19,320 nucleotides of DNA from Dehalococcoidia bacterium (lineage in GTDB: Bacteria > Chloroflexota > Dehalococcoidia > Dehalococcoidales > UBA1222), in contig WRNP01000019.1 in the NCBI GenBank assembly GCA_009776515.1, forward strand, positions 1 through 19,320, read 5' to 3'. Positions 1-6,327 of the stretch are shown in pieces; the first letter of the stretch is position 1, and each line of letters opens with the position of its first letter. Position numbers and translations under genes: made by a program. The notes under the pieces are model-generated. The model worked only from the letters and a program-made list of their open reading frames with translations. It did not search any database and was not told the origin of the DNA.

Positions 1-70
1 TCGCGACCAAGGCAAAGAGTGCGAGTACCAAAGACTACACAGTCAGCAATTACGCTGGTCCTGGTAGATA

Positions 71-91
71 CCTCGCAGCTCTGCTGCGGGG
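71..91. repeat. Palindromic hairpin just past the abrB-like gene
   Basis: Positions 71-79 pair with 83-91 across a 3-base loop (TCT), giving a 9-bp GC-rich stem with one G-T wobble. It lies directly after the stop codon of the minus-strand AbrB-type gene. It has no T-run on the minus-strand side, so it is a poor intrinsic terminator. It looks more like a dispersed palindromic (REP-like) element, but no second copy exists in this window to prove that. Confidence 0.4.
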
Positions 92-95
92 TGGT

Positions 96-365
96 TCATT
101 CGCTTTCTTCGGCGCGCATGTCCATGATCATAGCTGCCACATCATCCTCTGAATTCAGTCCTGCTCTTTTTGCTTCTCCGATCATAGCCTTCTGCAAGAC
201 TTTCATTGCATAAACCGCAGAGTTCATCATGACAATCTGATCGTTCTGCTTAATGAGGGTTACACGGTCACCAGCGCTGACGCCAAGCGCTTCGCGTATA
301 TCCTTTGGCAGAGTGATTTGGCCCTTCGCCATCACCTTGGCGTTATCAACTAATATATTCTCCAT
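96..365 (-). CDS. AbrB/MazE-type (SpoVT-AbrB) DNA-binding protein, likely antitoxin or transition regulator
   Basis: An 89-residue protein with an N-terminal swapped-hairpin AbrB domain. Residues 8-40 carry the family pattern KVMAKGQITLPKDIREALGV followed by GDRV and a beta-strand ending in IVMMN. The rest is a helical tail rich in Ala, Met and Glu. Such proteins bind DNA as dimers and are usually antitoxins of PIN or MazF toxins, or stand-alone regulators. The start is the ATG at 365, because a strong AAGGAGG lies just upstream; a longer reading from 455 has no such site. No toxin gene lies upstream. A downstream partner would lie at the window edge, where positions 1-95 hold only a hairpin and no toxin-like frame. 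Confident on the domain, unsure of the role. Confidence 0.85.
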   Translation of the reverse strand: MENILVDNAKVMAKGQITLPKDIREALGVSAGDRVTLIKQNDQIVMMNSAVYAMKVLQKAMIGEAKRAGLNSEDDVAAMIMDMRAEESE

Positions 366-394
366 TGTTGGCCTCCTTCCAAAAAACCAGATAT

Positions 395-419
395 CCCTAC
401 TTATCCTACTTAGATTATA
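395..419 (-). promoter_or_regulatory. Probable promoter -10 and tandem 9-mers before the abrB-like gene
   Basis: On the minus strand TATAAT lies at 419-414, without a convincing -35. Directly downstream are two adjacent near-identical 9-mers (plus-strand CCCTACTTA at 395-403 and TCCTACTTA at 404-412). Tandem sites in the start region fit autoregulation by the AbrB-type product. That is inference. Confidence 0.35.
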
Positions 420-475
420 GTCTATTCGAACAAATTTATCACCTGAATTTCTCACGAAATTAGCGTAGACAAGTT

Positions 476-718
476 TTGGCTGGCTTCAACATGTGTTTGG
501 TCATTCTGTATTACGGCGGTATTGGAACCCAAGCTTCCAAGAAGCTATTGGGTATATTACTCTCAGTGTGCATTATCATGGGATCAGCGGGGTTCTATAC
601 ACCGGTTATGGCGGCAGGAACGGATACAGCCTTGACGCCACAATACGGTTCTAATGGCAAGTTCCTTGCTCCAATTGAAGCACCCGTAGCAGGGTCAATA
701 CCTATCAAGCTGAGCTGA
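476..718 (+). pseudogene. Truncated secreted or surface-protein N-terminus
   Basis: The 80-codon frame opens on TTG with no Shine-Dalgarno site. From about residue 20 it reads like an export signal: basic SKK, the hydrophobic run LLGILLSVCIIMGSAGF, and a signal-peptidase-like VMAAG near residue 47. About 30 polar residues with Gly, Pro and Thr follow, and then a stop. This is the usual start of a much larger surface or S-layer-type protein, so it is probably a fragment that lost its true start and its body. It could instead be a short secreted peptide. No precise family recognised. Confidence 0.4.
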
Positions 719-762
719 GCTTGAGAAGATAGGGAATGATCCTAACTATATAATTATGTATA

Positions 763-779
763 ATGCCATAAAATGGCAT
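763..779. repeat. Perfect inverted repeat over a -10-like box
   Basis: ATGCCAT and ATGGCAT face each other across AAA at 763-779, and TATAAT at 759-764 overlaps the left arm. The pair lies about 70 bases upstream of the orphan gene at 846. It may be an operator of that gene. No good -35 hexamer was found at the right distance. Confidence 0.35.
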
Positions 780-845
780 ACTACAATGGCCCCAAGCTAA
801 ATGTAAAACTATTGAATACGCAATCCAGCATGCTATTAAGTAGCC

Positions 846-1487
846 GTGAATGGGGCTATAATGGCAAGTAGTGTACCGAGATTTATTATGCTGAGTACAA
901 ACAGGCAAGTATTTATTTACGATGATGATTCGACGTGGGTGGATATGGCTCATGTACAAAACATTGATGACTTCAAGAAGTCCTACACACATATTCGCGG
1001 ATATCATGCATGCAGAACGATGGATGTTAATTCATATCTCCAAAATGGCATTAAACCTGCAACTAGAGATAATATTCTTGAACTGGGGAAACAACTCTTT
1101 GGCAATTACAGCTCTGGCAAAGAATTGGCAGCAGCATTTGATGCACTTCGTGGACCACACGTTTGGAAATCAATTGGGGTTGTATGGTTCGAACTACACA
1201 AGCAAAACCTAATCAGCGGTAATGAGCAGTATCGTTTGGAAGGTAGTGGGCTTATTGGCCGTATGGCTGGCATCCTTAAACTAGAGAATCCTTTTGTAAA
1301 TCACGGAACTCCCATGATTTTTTCGGTGGATATACCTATCGAATTAATTCCAGCGGTATATATTGCCAAGATAATTACATACGTTTACAATATGCAACCA
1401 GAAAGTGGTAAATGCCAATCTAACCTTCCTGTCTCAGTTAAGAATACCATTTTGCCACAATTTATTGTCTCATATGAAAAAGCATAA
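846..1487 (+). CDS. Hypothetical protein, 213 residues, RGYHACR motif
   Basis: An intact frame with a GTG start at 846; an ATG at 861 is an equally possible start, and neither has a strong ribosome site. It is soluble, with no signal peptide or membrane segment. The most family-like stretch is residues 47-71: YTHIRGYHACR, then D60, Y64 and GIKP. This spacing of an Arg/His-rich strand, a Tyr and a Gly-Ile turn resembles hypothetical proteins found in accessory regions, and loosely the NAD-binding strand of ADP-ribosyltransferase-like folds; that comparison is weak. It sits alone among gene remnants, which suggests a cargo or defence gene. Function not recognised. Confidence 0.6.
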   Translation: MNGAIMASSVPRFIMLSTNRQVFIYDDDSTWVDMAHVQNIDDFKKSYTHIRGYHACRTMDVNSYLQNGIKPATRDNILELGKQLFGNYSSGKELAAAFDALRGPHVWKSIGVVWFELHKQNLISGNEQYRLEGSGLIGRMAGILKLENPFVNHGTPMIFSVDIPIELIPAVYIAKIITYVYNMQPESGKCQSNLPVSVKNTILPQFIVSYEKA

Positions 1488-1523
1488 AACATTAGCCGCT
1501 ACCGACAACCATCCGACATGGTT

Positions 1524-1656
1524 TTATTCGGCAAGGTGTTCCTTTATTTCCTCAAATTCGCCTTTTGAAATCTCGCCCTCGGCGTAGCGCTCTTTGGCTA
1601 AGTCGATAGCGCTCTTGCTGGCCTTATTTCTATATTTTTCTTTTCAGCGTATCCAT
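1524..1656 (-). pseudogene. SHOCT-domain small protein gene, frameshifted
   Basis: A very good ribosome site (GAGGAGG, 7-base spacing) precedes ATG at 1656, which reads MDTLKRKI and then hits TAG. One frame over, the DNA continues KYRNKASKSAIDLAKERYAE, then GEISKGEFEEIKEHLAE and a TAA at 1524-1526. That second part is a clear SHOCT motif (short helix, turn with GEIS, helix with F-E-E-x-K), normally found at the C-terminus of small proteins. Deleting one A from the A5 run (plus-strand T5 at 1635-1639) joins the two into a protein of about 43 residues. It is a recent frameshift, a sequencing error, or slippage at the A-run; the span of 133 bases is one more than a multiple of three. Confidence 0.6.
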
Positions 1657-1705
1657 TGAGTCGCCTCCTCAATAGGTCCTGCAGATCATAGTATAACATA
1701 TAATT

Positions 1706-1785
1706 CACGAAAAGACATTTATATATAAGGCAATATTGCACGAAACGACATTCATAAACAGCTTTGATACGCACGAATAGACATT
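1706..1785. repeat. Three 14-bp direct repeats at exact 33-bp spacing
   Basis: CACGAAAAGACATT at 1706, CACGAAACGACATT at 1739 and CACGAATAGACATT at 1772 differ only at two inner positions. The 19-base intervals between them are unrelated. Read on the minus strand, each copy starts TGTC, as in the multiple terminal repeats of IS21-type elements, but no istA/istB gene is near. Otherwise they could be spaced protein-binding sites upstream of the SHOCT gene, whose likely -10 (TATACT on the minus strand near 1690) lies just beyond. Confidence 0.6.
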
Positions 1786-1844
1786 ATTGCAATAGGCCGC
1801 ACGCCAGGCTCGCGAACGTACCCAGGTGTGGCAGTTATTGCGGC

Positions 1845-2000
1845 AGCATCCCCCGCAATCTCAAAACCAAAACCAAGGCGGCTGGGCTCAATTTATCCCA
1901 GGAATTGCAGACGAGATTGCGCGAAGTATTGCACGGGAGGAAGCAGAGCAAATTGGATAAAATACACCGAATTGCGCGGGCTGGCTACAAAAAACGTTGA
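1845..2000 (+). pseudogene. Decayed HicB/CcdA-like antitoxin C-terminus
   Basis: The frame reads IPRNLKTKTKAAGLNLSQEL and then QTRLREVLHG. This matches the ribbon-helix-helix tail of HicB-type antitoxins (a strand, then K-x-K-A-x-x-x-G-L-N-L-S followed by a leucine-rich helix). The upstream part of the frame is not protein-like, so the N-terminal half has been lost or shifted out of frame. No HicA-type toxin is seen on either side. It probably marks an old toxin-antitoxin locus. Moderate to low confidence because only about 30 residues carry the signal. Confidence 0.4.
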
Positions 2001-2343
2001 ATCGGCAAGCGGCGTGAAAATACTAGGCAACGCGGAAAGCGAAACCTAGGCCAAGATGATTGAGCCATAATTTACTTGGCACTCCCATTGTGTGGTGCGA
2101 ATGGTTGCGAGCAAGTTCTGTTTAATCCGGTGAAGGAGCGAGCTGGGCAGAGCGGCATCGTCACGATAAATAAATTCCCTAATAAACGGGCGTGCCATGC
2201 ACCGTGATAATGTAAATGGAATTTGCCAGCAGCACGGGGTGTAGTTGCGCGGAATGCCCGTCAGGCCTTAATATATTGATAGGGTAAAGGTATGTAGATT
2301 ACCCGGGCGACCGTTATGTAAATATGACGGCTAGGCAGGTAAG
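2001..2343 (+). other. Gene-free stretch with a possible promoter for the glycosyltransferase
   Basis: No convincing coding frame is seen. The best promoter match is TTGCGC at 2245-2250 and TAATAT at 2269-2274 with an 18-base spacer, about 70 bases upstream of the glycosyltransferase start. The rest looks like non-coding or decayed sequence. Confidence 0.3.
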
Positions 2344-4134
2344 ATGAGAAACTTCTTCATAAAACTGGCCAACTGGCAATATTTTGGGCTGCTGGTTATC
2401 GTTCTGGCTTCTTTTATCCTGCATATAGCCGTCATATCTAACCCTCCGGATCAACCAATATTCGACGAAACCCATTATCTGGAGGATGCCCGCCGCATCC
2501 TAAACGACGAGGGTTCACAGCGCAATGAACATCCTCCCTTGGCGCGCCTCATTATCGCCAAGAGTATGCAATACATTGGCGATAATCCATGGGGCTGGCG
2601 CCTGCTGCCGATCATCCTGAGTACCCTGGGGCTGGTCCTCTTCTACGGTATCTGCCTGCGGCTGAGCCGGAGCCATCGCATCTCTTTCCTGGCCGTATTT
2701 TTCCTGGCTTTTGAGAATTTGTGGTATATCCATGGCGGCATGGCTATGCTGGATATCTATGCAGTCTTCTTCATGATACTGGCCTTCTGGCTGTATCTAA
2801 AAGGGCCAAGCTGGTGGTGGGCAGCAGCCGTAGCCGGAGCCGCGGCCACTCTATCCAAATTCACGGGGCTCTTCGTATTCATAGTCATTGGGCTCCACTG
2901 GCTATATTCCGAGAGGAAAACTTTAAGCGCACTGGTGCGTTCTTCTCGGCCTAAGCCACCGGAAGAAGTGGCCGCAGCGGAAACAGACAACGCCTCCGAG
3001 ACAGCTGGAGGGTTTAGGCGTGTCCTCATCTTCGTTTTCTCCATGCTCTTAGCTCCGGTGGCCTTTTTGCTGCTTTACGCAGTCTGCGAATACTTTATCT
3101 GGGGCTACTGGAGGGATCTGTCCCAACAAATAAACACCGCTCTCAGCGGCACCAACAGCATCAAATTTTCTTATGGCGGCGCTTATCCCTCCCGTCCCTG
3201 GGAGTGGTTCCTCTCTCCCATCAATGCTTTCAGCATCTATAAATGGATGTTTACAGGCGGACGTGAGGCCGTAGGTCTCTTGGGCTACGATTGGCCGCCT
3301 TGGGGACCGCACATCACCGGTATGACCAGTCCCACCATTTGGCTCACGAGTCTCGTCTCTTTGCCTTGGCTGATTTGGAGCGCCATGAAGCGGAAGCTGC
3401 ACGTTATTTTGCCCGTGGTCTGGTTCATTGGCGTGGGGGTGGTGCCTGCCTTGCTCACAGGACGGGTTAGTGCTCTGTTAGCGACCATCGTTTCCTACAT
3501 ATGGTTTGCCATGATCGTTCCTATCGCTTTCATTATGAGGAAGGAAACAGCCAAGGATAACTCGGTGGCTTTTGCTCTCTTCGGTATGGTTGGGGTTTGG
3601 GCTGCCTGGATTCCGCTGGCTATCATCACCGACCGGATTACCTATTCTTTCTACTATCTCCCCGCCATTCCCTTGCTTTGTCTGGGTGCCGGGTTGCTTA
3701 TTAACCAGGCGTTCGCATTTGCCGAAAACCGCCACAACCGCGACTTCCGGGGTTTTATCAAGGCGGTCGTCGCCTTTCTTCTCTTTTTCCACCTGGTTGT
3801 CTTCTGCCTCCTCATCCCGAATGAACTTACTATCTCCATCCCGGTGGCTATTCTGGTGCTTGCCTTTAGCTTGGACTATTTAGGCTACAGCTACCAGACT
3901 ATGTTCTCTGCCACCATTGCCGTCACGGCAGGGGTTCTGGGACTTCGGTTTATCTTATACCGTTATTTGGAGCGATGGTTCGGCACCGAAACTATCCTCG
4001 GGTTATACCCCGCCAGCATTTGGTTCTGGGTGGTGGCCGTAATAGTCACCCTGGCTGCCATAACCGTCATATTCTGGGTGTTTAGGCGCTGGATACTCCG
4101 CAGGCCGACAAATTTGCTGCCCCCGGCGGTTTAG
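2344..4134 (+). CDS. PMT-family (GT-C) membrane glycosyltransferase
   Basis: A 596-residue polytopic membrane protein of the dolichyl-phosphate-mannose protein mannosyltransferase superfamily. A first membrane segment at about 13-32 leads into the outer loop IFDETHYLEDARRIL, with the catalytic-type acidic pair D41-E42; NEHPPLARLI (61-70) is the conserved HPP element. About 11 to 13 more hydrophobic segments follow, interrupted by a charged, alanine-rich cytoplasmic loop near 190-225 and a large outer loop near 255-330. Enzymes of this family move a mannose or similar sugar from a polyprenyl-phosphate carrier to proteins or lipids at the outer membrane face. Length and architecture fit bacterial PMT enzymes. 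The ribosome site (AGGTAAG) is only fair. Acceptor and sugar cannot be told from sequence. Confidence 0.85.
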   Translation: MRNFFIKLANWQYFGLLVIVLASFILHIAVISNPPDQPIFDETHYLEDARRILNDEGSQRNEHPPLARLIIAKSMQYIGDNPWGWRLLPIILSTLGLVLFYGICLRLSRSHRISFLAVFFLAFENLWYIHGGMAMLDIYAVFFMILAFWLYLKGPSWWWAAAVAGAAATLSKFTGLFVFIVIGLHWLYSERKTLSALVRSSRPKPPEEVAAAETDNASETAGGFRRVLIFVFSMLLAPVAFLLLYAVCEYFIWGYWRDLSQQINTALSGTNSIKFSYGGAYPSRPWEWFLSPINAFSIYKWMFTGGREAVGLLGYDWPPWGPHITGMTSPTIWLTSLVSLPWLIWSAMKRKLHVILPVVWFIGVGVVPALLTGRVSALLATIVSYIWFAMIVPIAFIMRKETAKDNSVAFALFGMVGVWAAWIPLAIITDRITYSFYYLPAIPLLCLGAGLLINQAFAFAENRHNRDFRGFIKAVVAFLLFFHLVVFCLLIPNELTISIPVAILVLAFSLDYLGYSYQTMFSATIAVTAGVLGLRFILYRYLERWFGTETILGLYPASIWFWVVAVIVTLAAITVIFWVFRRWILRRPTNLLPPAV

Positions 4135-4285
4135 AAAAGGGCTTGGCACGGGCGCTGAAACATCGGAGGTGCCTTGCAACTATTGCCGCCGGAAGTGGTA
4201 TTATATAGAGGCCTAGGCAATACGGTCAGTGATTGTTTCTCGGCCGCCTTAAGACTCAATACCATTACCTGAACGGAGGAAGAGT

Positions 4286-4603
4286 ATGGACATTGTTTGG
4301 TTTCGCGACCTAACTATCATCATAATGGGTGTCATGGCAACCTTGTTTCTTCTTATCATGGTCGTCTTAGCCTTGGCCATCTTCCGGCGCATCAAGGATG
4401 TCAGCAAATCCGTCAAGGAAATATCTGTCTCTGTGCAGGAAGTGGTCACCTCCGTTAAAGCTACCACCGATAATATCGCTTCGATGTCCAGTTTTGCCTG
4501 CTCCGAGATGGCCGAGCCGCTTCATAGGACGGCAGGATTGGTTCAGGGGGTGCTCAGGGGCTGCGAAGCAGTGCTGAGCCTGTTCAAAAGAAAGGGCAAG
4601 TGA
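4286..4603 (+). CDS. Small membrane-anchored protein, DUF948-like
   Basis: A 105-residue protein with strong GGAGGAAG ribosome site. Residues 8-32 form one hydrophobic helix ending in the basic FRRIKD stop-transfer. Residues 35-75 are an amphipathic heptad-like helix rich in Ser, Val and Lys (VSKSVKEISVSVQEVVTSVK), and the tail is basic (KRKGK). This plan, one membrane helix plus a coiled cytoplasmic helix, is that of the DUF948 group often found beside YtxH genes, and the next gene is indeed YtxH. Probably a membrane scaffold or stress protein; exact function unknown. Confidence 0.7.
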   Translation: MDIVWFRDLTIIIMGVMATLFLLIMVVLALAIFRRIKDVSKSVKEISVSVQEVVTSVKATTDNIASMSSFACSEMAEPLHRTAGLVQGVLRGCEAVLSLFKRKGK

Positions 4604-4635
4604 GATCCCCTCGCCTCGCGCTTGCTAAATGTATG

Positions 4636-4652
4636 TTTATCCTCGGGATAAA
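4636..4652. repeat. Inverted repeat upstream of the YtxH gene
   Basis: TTTATCC and GGATAAA face each other across TCG. A TATAAAAT box follows at 4657-4664. It may be an operator or part of the promoter region of the YtxH gene starting at 4686. No clear -35 was found. Confidence 0.35.
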
Positions 4653-4685
4653 ACCGTATAAAATAACCAAAAAGGAGACGTTATC

Positions 4686-4922
4686 ATGGGACACAGCCAC
4701 GAACATTATGGCAACATGGGCGGCTTAGGCATGGGATTTATCTTAGGTGCCATGGTCGGCATTGCCATCGGCATGCTTTATGCCCCTAGAGCCGGTATCG
4801 AAACTCGGACAATGATATCCGACAAGGCGGATGAGGTCAAAGAAAAGGTAGAAGAAGTGGTAGATACCGTAAAACATAAGGTTTCCTCCCTTCACAGCCA
4901 TTCCGAAGAGGCTGCTGCATAG
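4686..4922 (+). CDS. YtxH-domain protein
   Basis: A 78-residue protein with AAGGAG ribosome site. After a His-rich start (GHSHEHYGN) comes a glycine-rich membrane helix at about 13-33 (GMGFILGAMVGIAIGMLYAP), then APRAG and a lysine/glutamate amphipathic helix, and a second His/Ser/Glu tail. The turn from glycine-zipper helix to LYAPRAG is the hallmark of the YtxH family, which is linked with general stress in Bacillus. The His-rich ends are unusual and might bind metal; that is speculation. It sits between the DUF948-like gene and the tubulin gene. Confidence 0.85.
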   Translation: MGHSHEHYGNMGGLGMGFILGAMVGIAIGMLYAPRAGIETRTMISDKADEVKEKVEEVVDTVKHKVSSLHSHSEEAAA

Positions 4923-4943
4923 ACCAAGGTTACCCTGCGGCAG

Positions 4944-4995
4944 GAGGCTCGCGTTCGTCCCTTGAATACCGGGATGAGCGCGGGCCTTGTTATTG
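4944..4995 (+). terminator. Probable intrinsic terminator after the YtxH gene
   Basis: Positions 4944-4961 pair with 4971-4988 in a stem of about 17 bp with a few wobble pairs and a 9-base loop. The T-rich run TTGTTATTGTT follows. It lies between the YtxH gene and the promoter of the tubulin gene, so it likely ends the upstream transcript. Confidence 0.55.
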
Positions 4996-5033
4996 TTGAG
5001 ATAATTTGTTTTTACCCGTTGGGGCAGGACTGA

Positions 5034-5062
5034 TTGACAAGACGCGGGCTAATCGTTAGACT
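5034..5062 (+). promoter_or_regulatory. Sigma-70 promoter of the CetZ-like gene
   Basis: TTGACA (5034-5039), a 17-base spacer and TAGACT (5057-5062) form a near-consensus promoter. Its predicted start near 5069 leaves a leader of about 27 bases before the ATG at 5096. It separates the tubulin gene from the terminator upstream, giving it its own transcript, which may run on into moaA. Confidence 0.75.
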
Positions 5063-5095
5063 GCCATCATCGGATAAAGCCAAAGGAGCAAAGGC

Positions 5096-6271
5096 ATGAA
5101 GCTGGTGGTTATCGGACTGGGGCAATGCGGTGGCAGACTCGCCGACGAGTTCGCCCGTCTGAATTTACGGGCACGCCAGATGCGTGGGCTGGATGTCTTG
5201 GTGGATGCTTTTGCGGTCAACTCAGACACTACCGATCTGACCGGGATCACGACCATCAAAGCCGATCATCATCATCGTATCCTAATTGGAGCGGAGTTGA
5301 CTCGCGGACACGGTGTGGCCAAGATGAGTGATGTCGGAGCGGATATTGCTCTTAAGGATGGCGATAAGGTCATTGATACTCTGCGCCGCAACCCGCGCCT
5401 TTTCGAATGCGATGCTTTTCTCTTAGTCACCAGCACTGGTGGCGGTACCGGCTCCGGGGCTGCGCCCATCATCGCCCGTCTGCTTAAGGAGCGGGTAAAC
5501 GACCGTCCGGTCTATGTAATTGCCGTCTTGCCCTTCGAACACGAGGAAGAGAATGAAGAGCATGCCGTCTTCAATACGGCTGTATGTCTTAAATCCCTTA
5601 GCGAAGTGGCCGATGCTGTCTTTTTGGTGGATAACCAACGTTATGTCGGCAAGGATGCCTCGGTGGCTCGCAATATCCAGCGCATCAATCAGTTAATCGC
5701 GGCACCCTTTTTCAATTTGCTGTGTGCCGGAGAGGAAAGGAAGCCCAAGCACATCGGGGCTAAGACCATGGATGCCGGCGACATCATTCAGACCTTGGCC
5801 GGCTGGACGGCCATCGGTTACGGTCAGCTTCTGAAGCCGATCATTCCCCTCCCGCATGACGAGTCGCGCAACTTCTATAAGCGCGGCACGGCCACCGAAG
5901 AGGGTATCAGAGCCATGGATGAGGCCATTGCCGAGCTGTCGGTAACCGTAAAGGCGGCCGAGGCCTACCGCGCCCTCTATTTGATCTCAGGTCCTCATAA
6001 AGATCTCAGCCTGAACCTTATTCAGGATCTGGATGCCTATCTCCGCCTGGTTTGCCCTCAGGCCACCATTAGGGGCGGCGACTATCCCGTGGAGAAAGGG
6101 GTGCTTGATATTACCGTCATTCTCTCCGAGCTGGGAGAAGCCGAAGTGGTGCGACATTTCTATCAGAAAGCCACCAAGCTGCAACGGGAACAGGAGTCCC
6201 GCCAACAGGCACGGGCAAATAAGGCCAACCTGGCCGAAGAGGCTGGTAAGGACATTCCCACCCTGCTCTAA
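5096..6271 (+). CDS. CetZ/FtsZ-like tubulin-superfamily GTPase
   Basis: A 391-residue protein. Residues 1-14 (MKLVVIGLGQCGGRLADEFA begins it) form the nucleotide-binding start, and GGGTGSGA at 115-122 is the tubulin signature loop that holds the GTP phosphates. The synergy (T7) loop has two acidic residues, D226 and D229, in KTMDAGDII, so catalysis in a polymer is plausible. The start MKLxxIGxGQxGG and RILIGAELTRGHGV (61-74) are closer to archaeal CetZ proteins than to canonical FtsZ, and no FtsZ C-terminal anchor peptide is seen; the tail is basic and Gln-rich. It likely polymerises with GTP and acts on cell shape or division rather than replacing FtsZ. The ribosome site is AAAGGAG. Confidence 0.8.
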   Translation: MKLVVIGLGQCGGRLADEFARLNLRARQMRGLDVLVDAFAVNSDTTDLTGITTIKADHHHRILIGAELTRGHGVAKMSDVGADIALKDGDKVIDTLRRNPRLFECDAFLLVTSTGGGTGSGAAPIIARLLKERVNDRPVYVIAVLPFEHEEENEEHAVFNTAVCLKSLSEVADAVFLVDNQRYVGKDASVARNIQRINQLIAAPFFNLLCAGEERKPKHIGAKTMDAGDIIQTLAGWTAIGYGQLLKPIIPLPHDESRNFYKRGTATEEGIRAMDEAIAELSVTVKAAEAYRALYLISGPHKDLSLNLIQDLDAYLRLVCPQATIRGGDYPVEKGVLDITVILSELGEAEVVRHFYQKATKLQREQESRQQARANKANLAEEAGKDIPTLL

Positions 6272-6277
6272 TTTGTC

Positions 6278-6318
6278 AGGTGCCGAGCTCTGCTCTCCGG
6301 CAGGAAAAGGTGGCACCT
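6278..6318 (+). repeat. Inverted repeat between the tubulin gene and moaA
   Basis: AGGTGCC (6278-6284) and GGCACCT (6312-6318) form a 7-bp stem around a 27-base loop. The right arm contains part of the only purine-rich stretch upstream of moaA, and is followed by ATTTATAAC and the ATG. It may tune moaA translation or weakly terminate transcription. It is too short to be the known Moco RNA motif. Confidence 0.35.
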
Positions 6319-6327
6319 ATTTATAAC

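Noticed and set aside
705..1007. Minus-strand 100-codon frame opposite the orphan gene
   Set aside because: No recognisable motif and no ribosome site; the plus-strand frame is longer and protein-like.
1706..1785. Short CRISPR array
   Set aside because: Only three copies of a 14-bp core with 19-base intervals; real repeats are longer and no cas gene is present.
3049..3402. Minus-strand frame of 117 codons inside the glycosyltransferase
   Set aside because: Shadow of the membrane-protein gene; Pro/Arg/Gly-rich, no family likeness and no ribosome site.
6280..6327. Longer N-terminus of MoaA from GTG 6280
   Set aside because: The added 16 residues lie in a hairpin, have no ribosome site and do not resemble MoaA.
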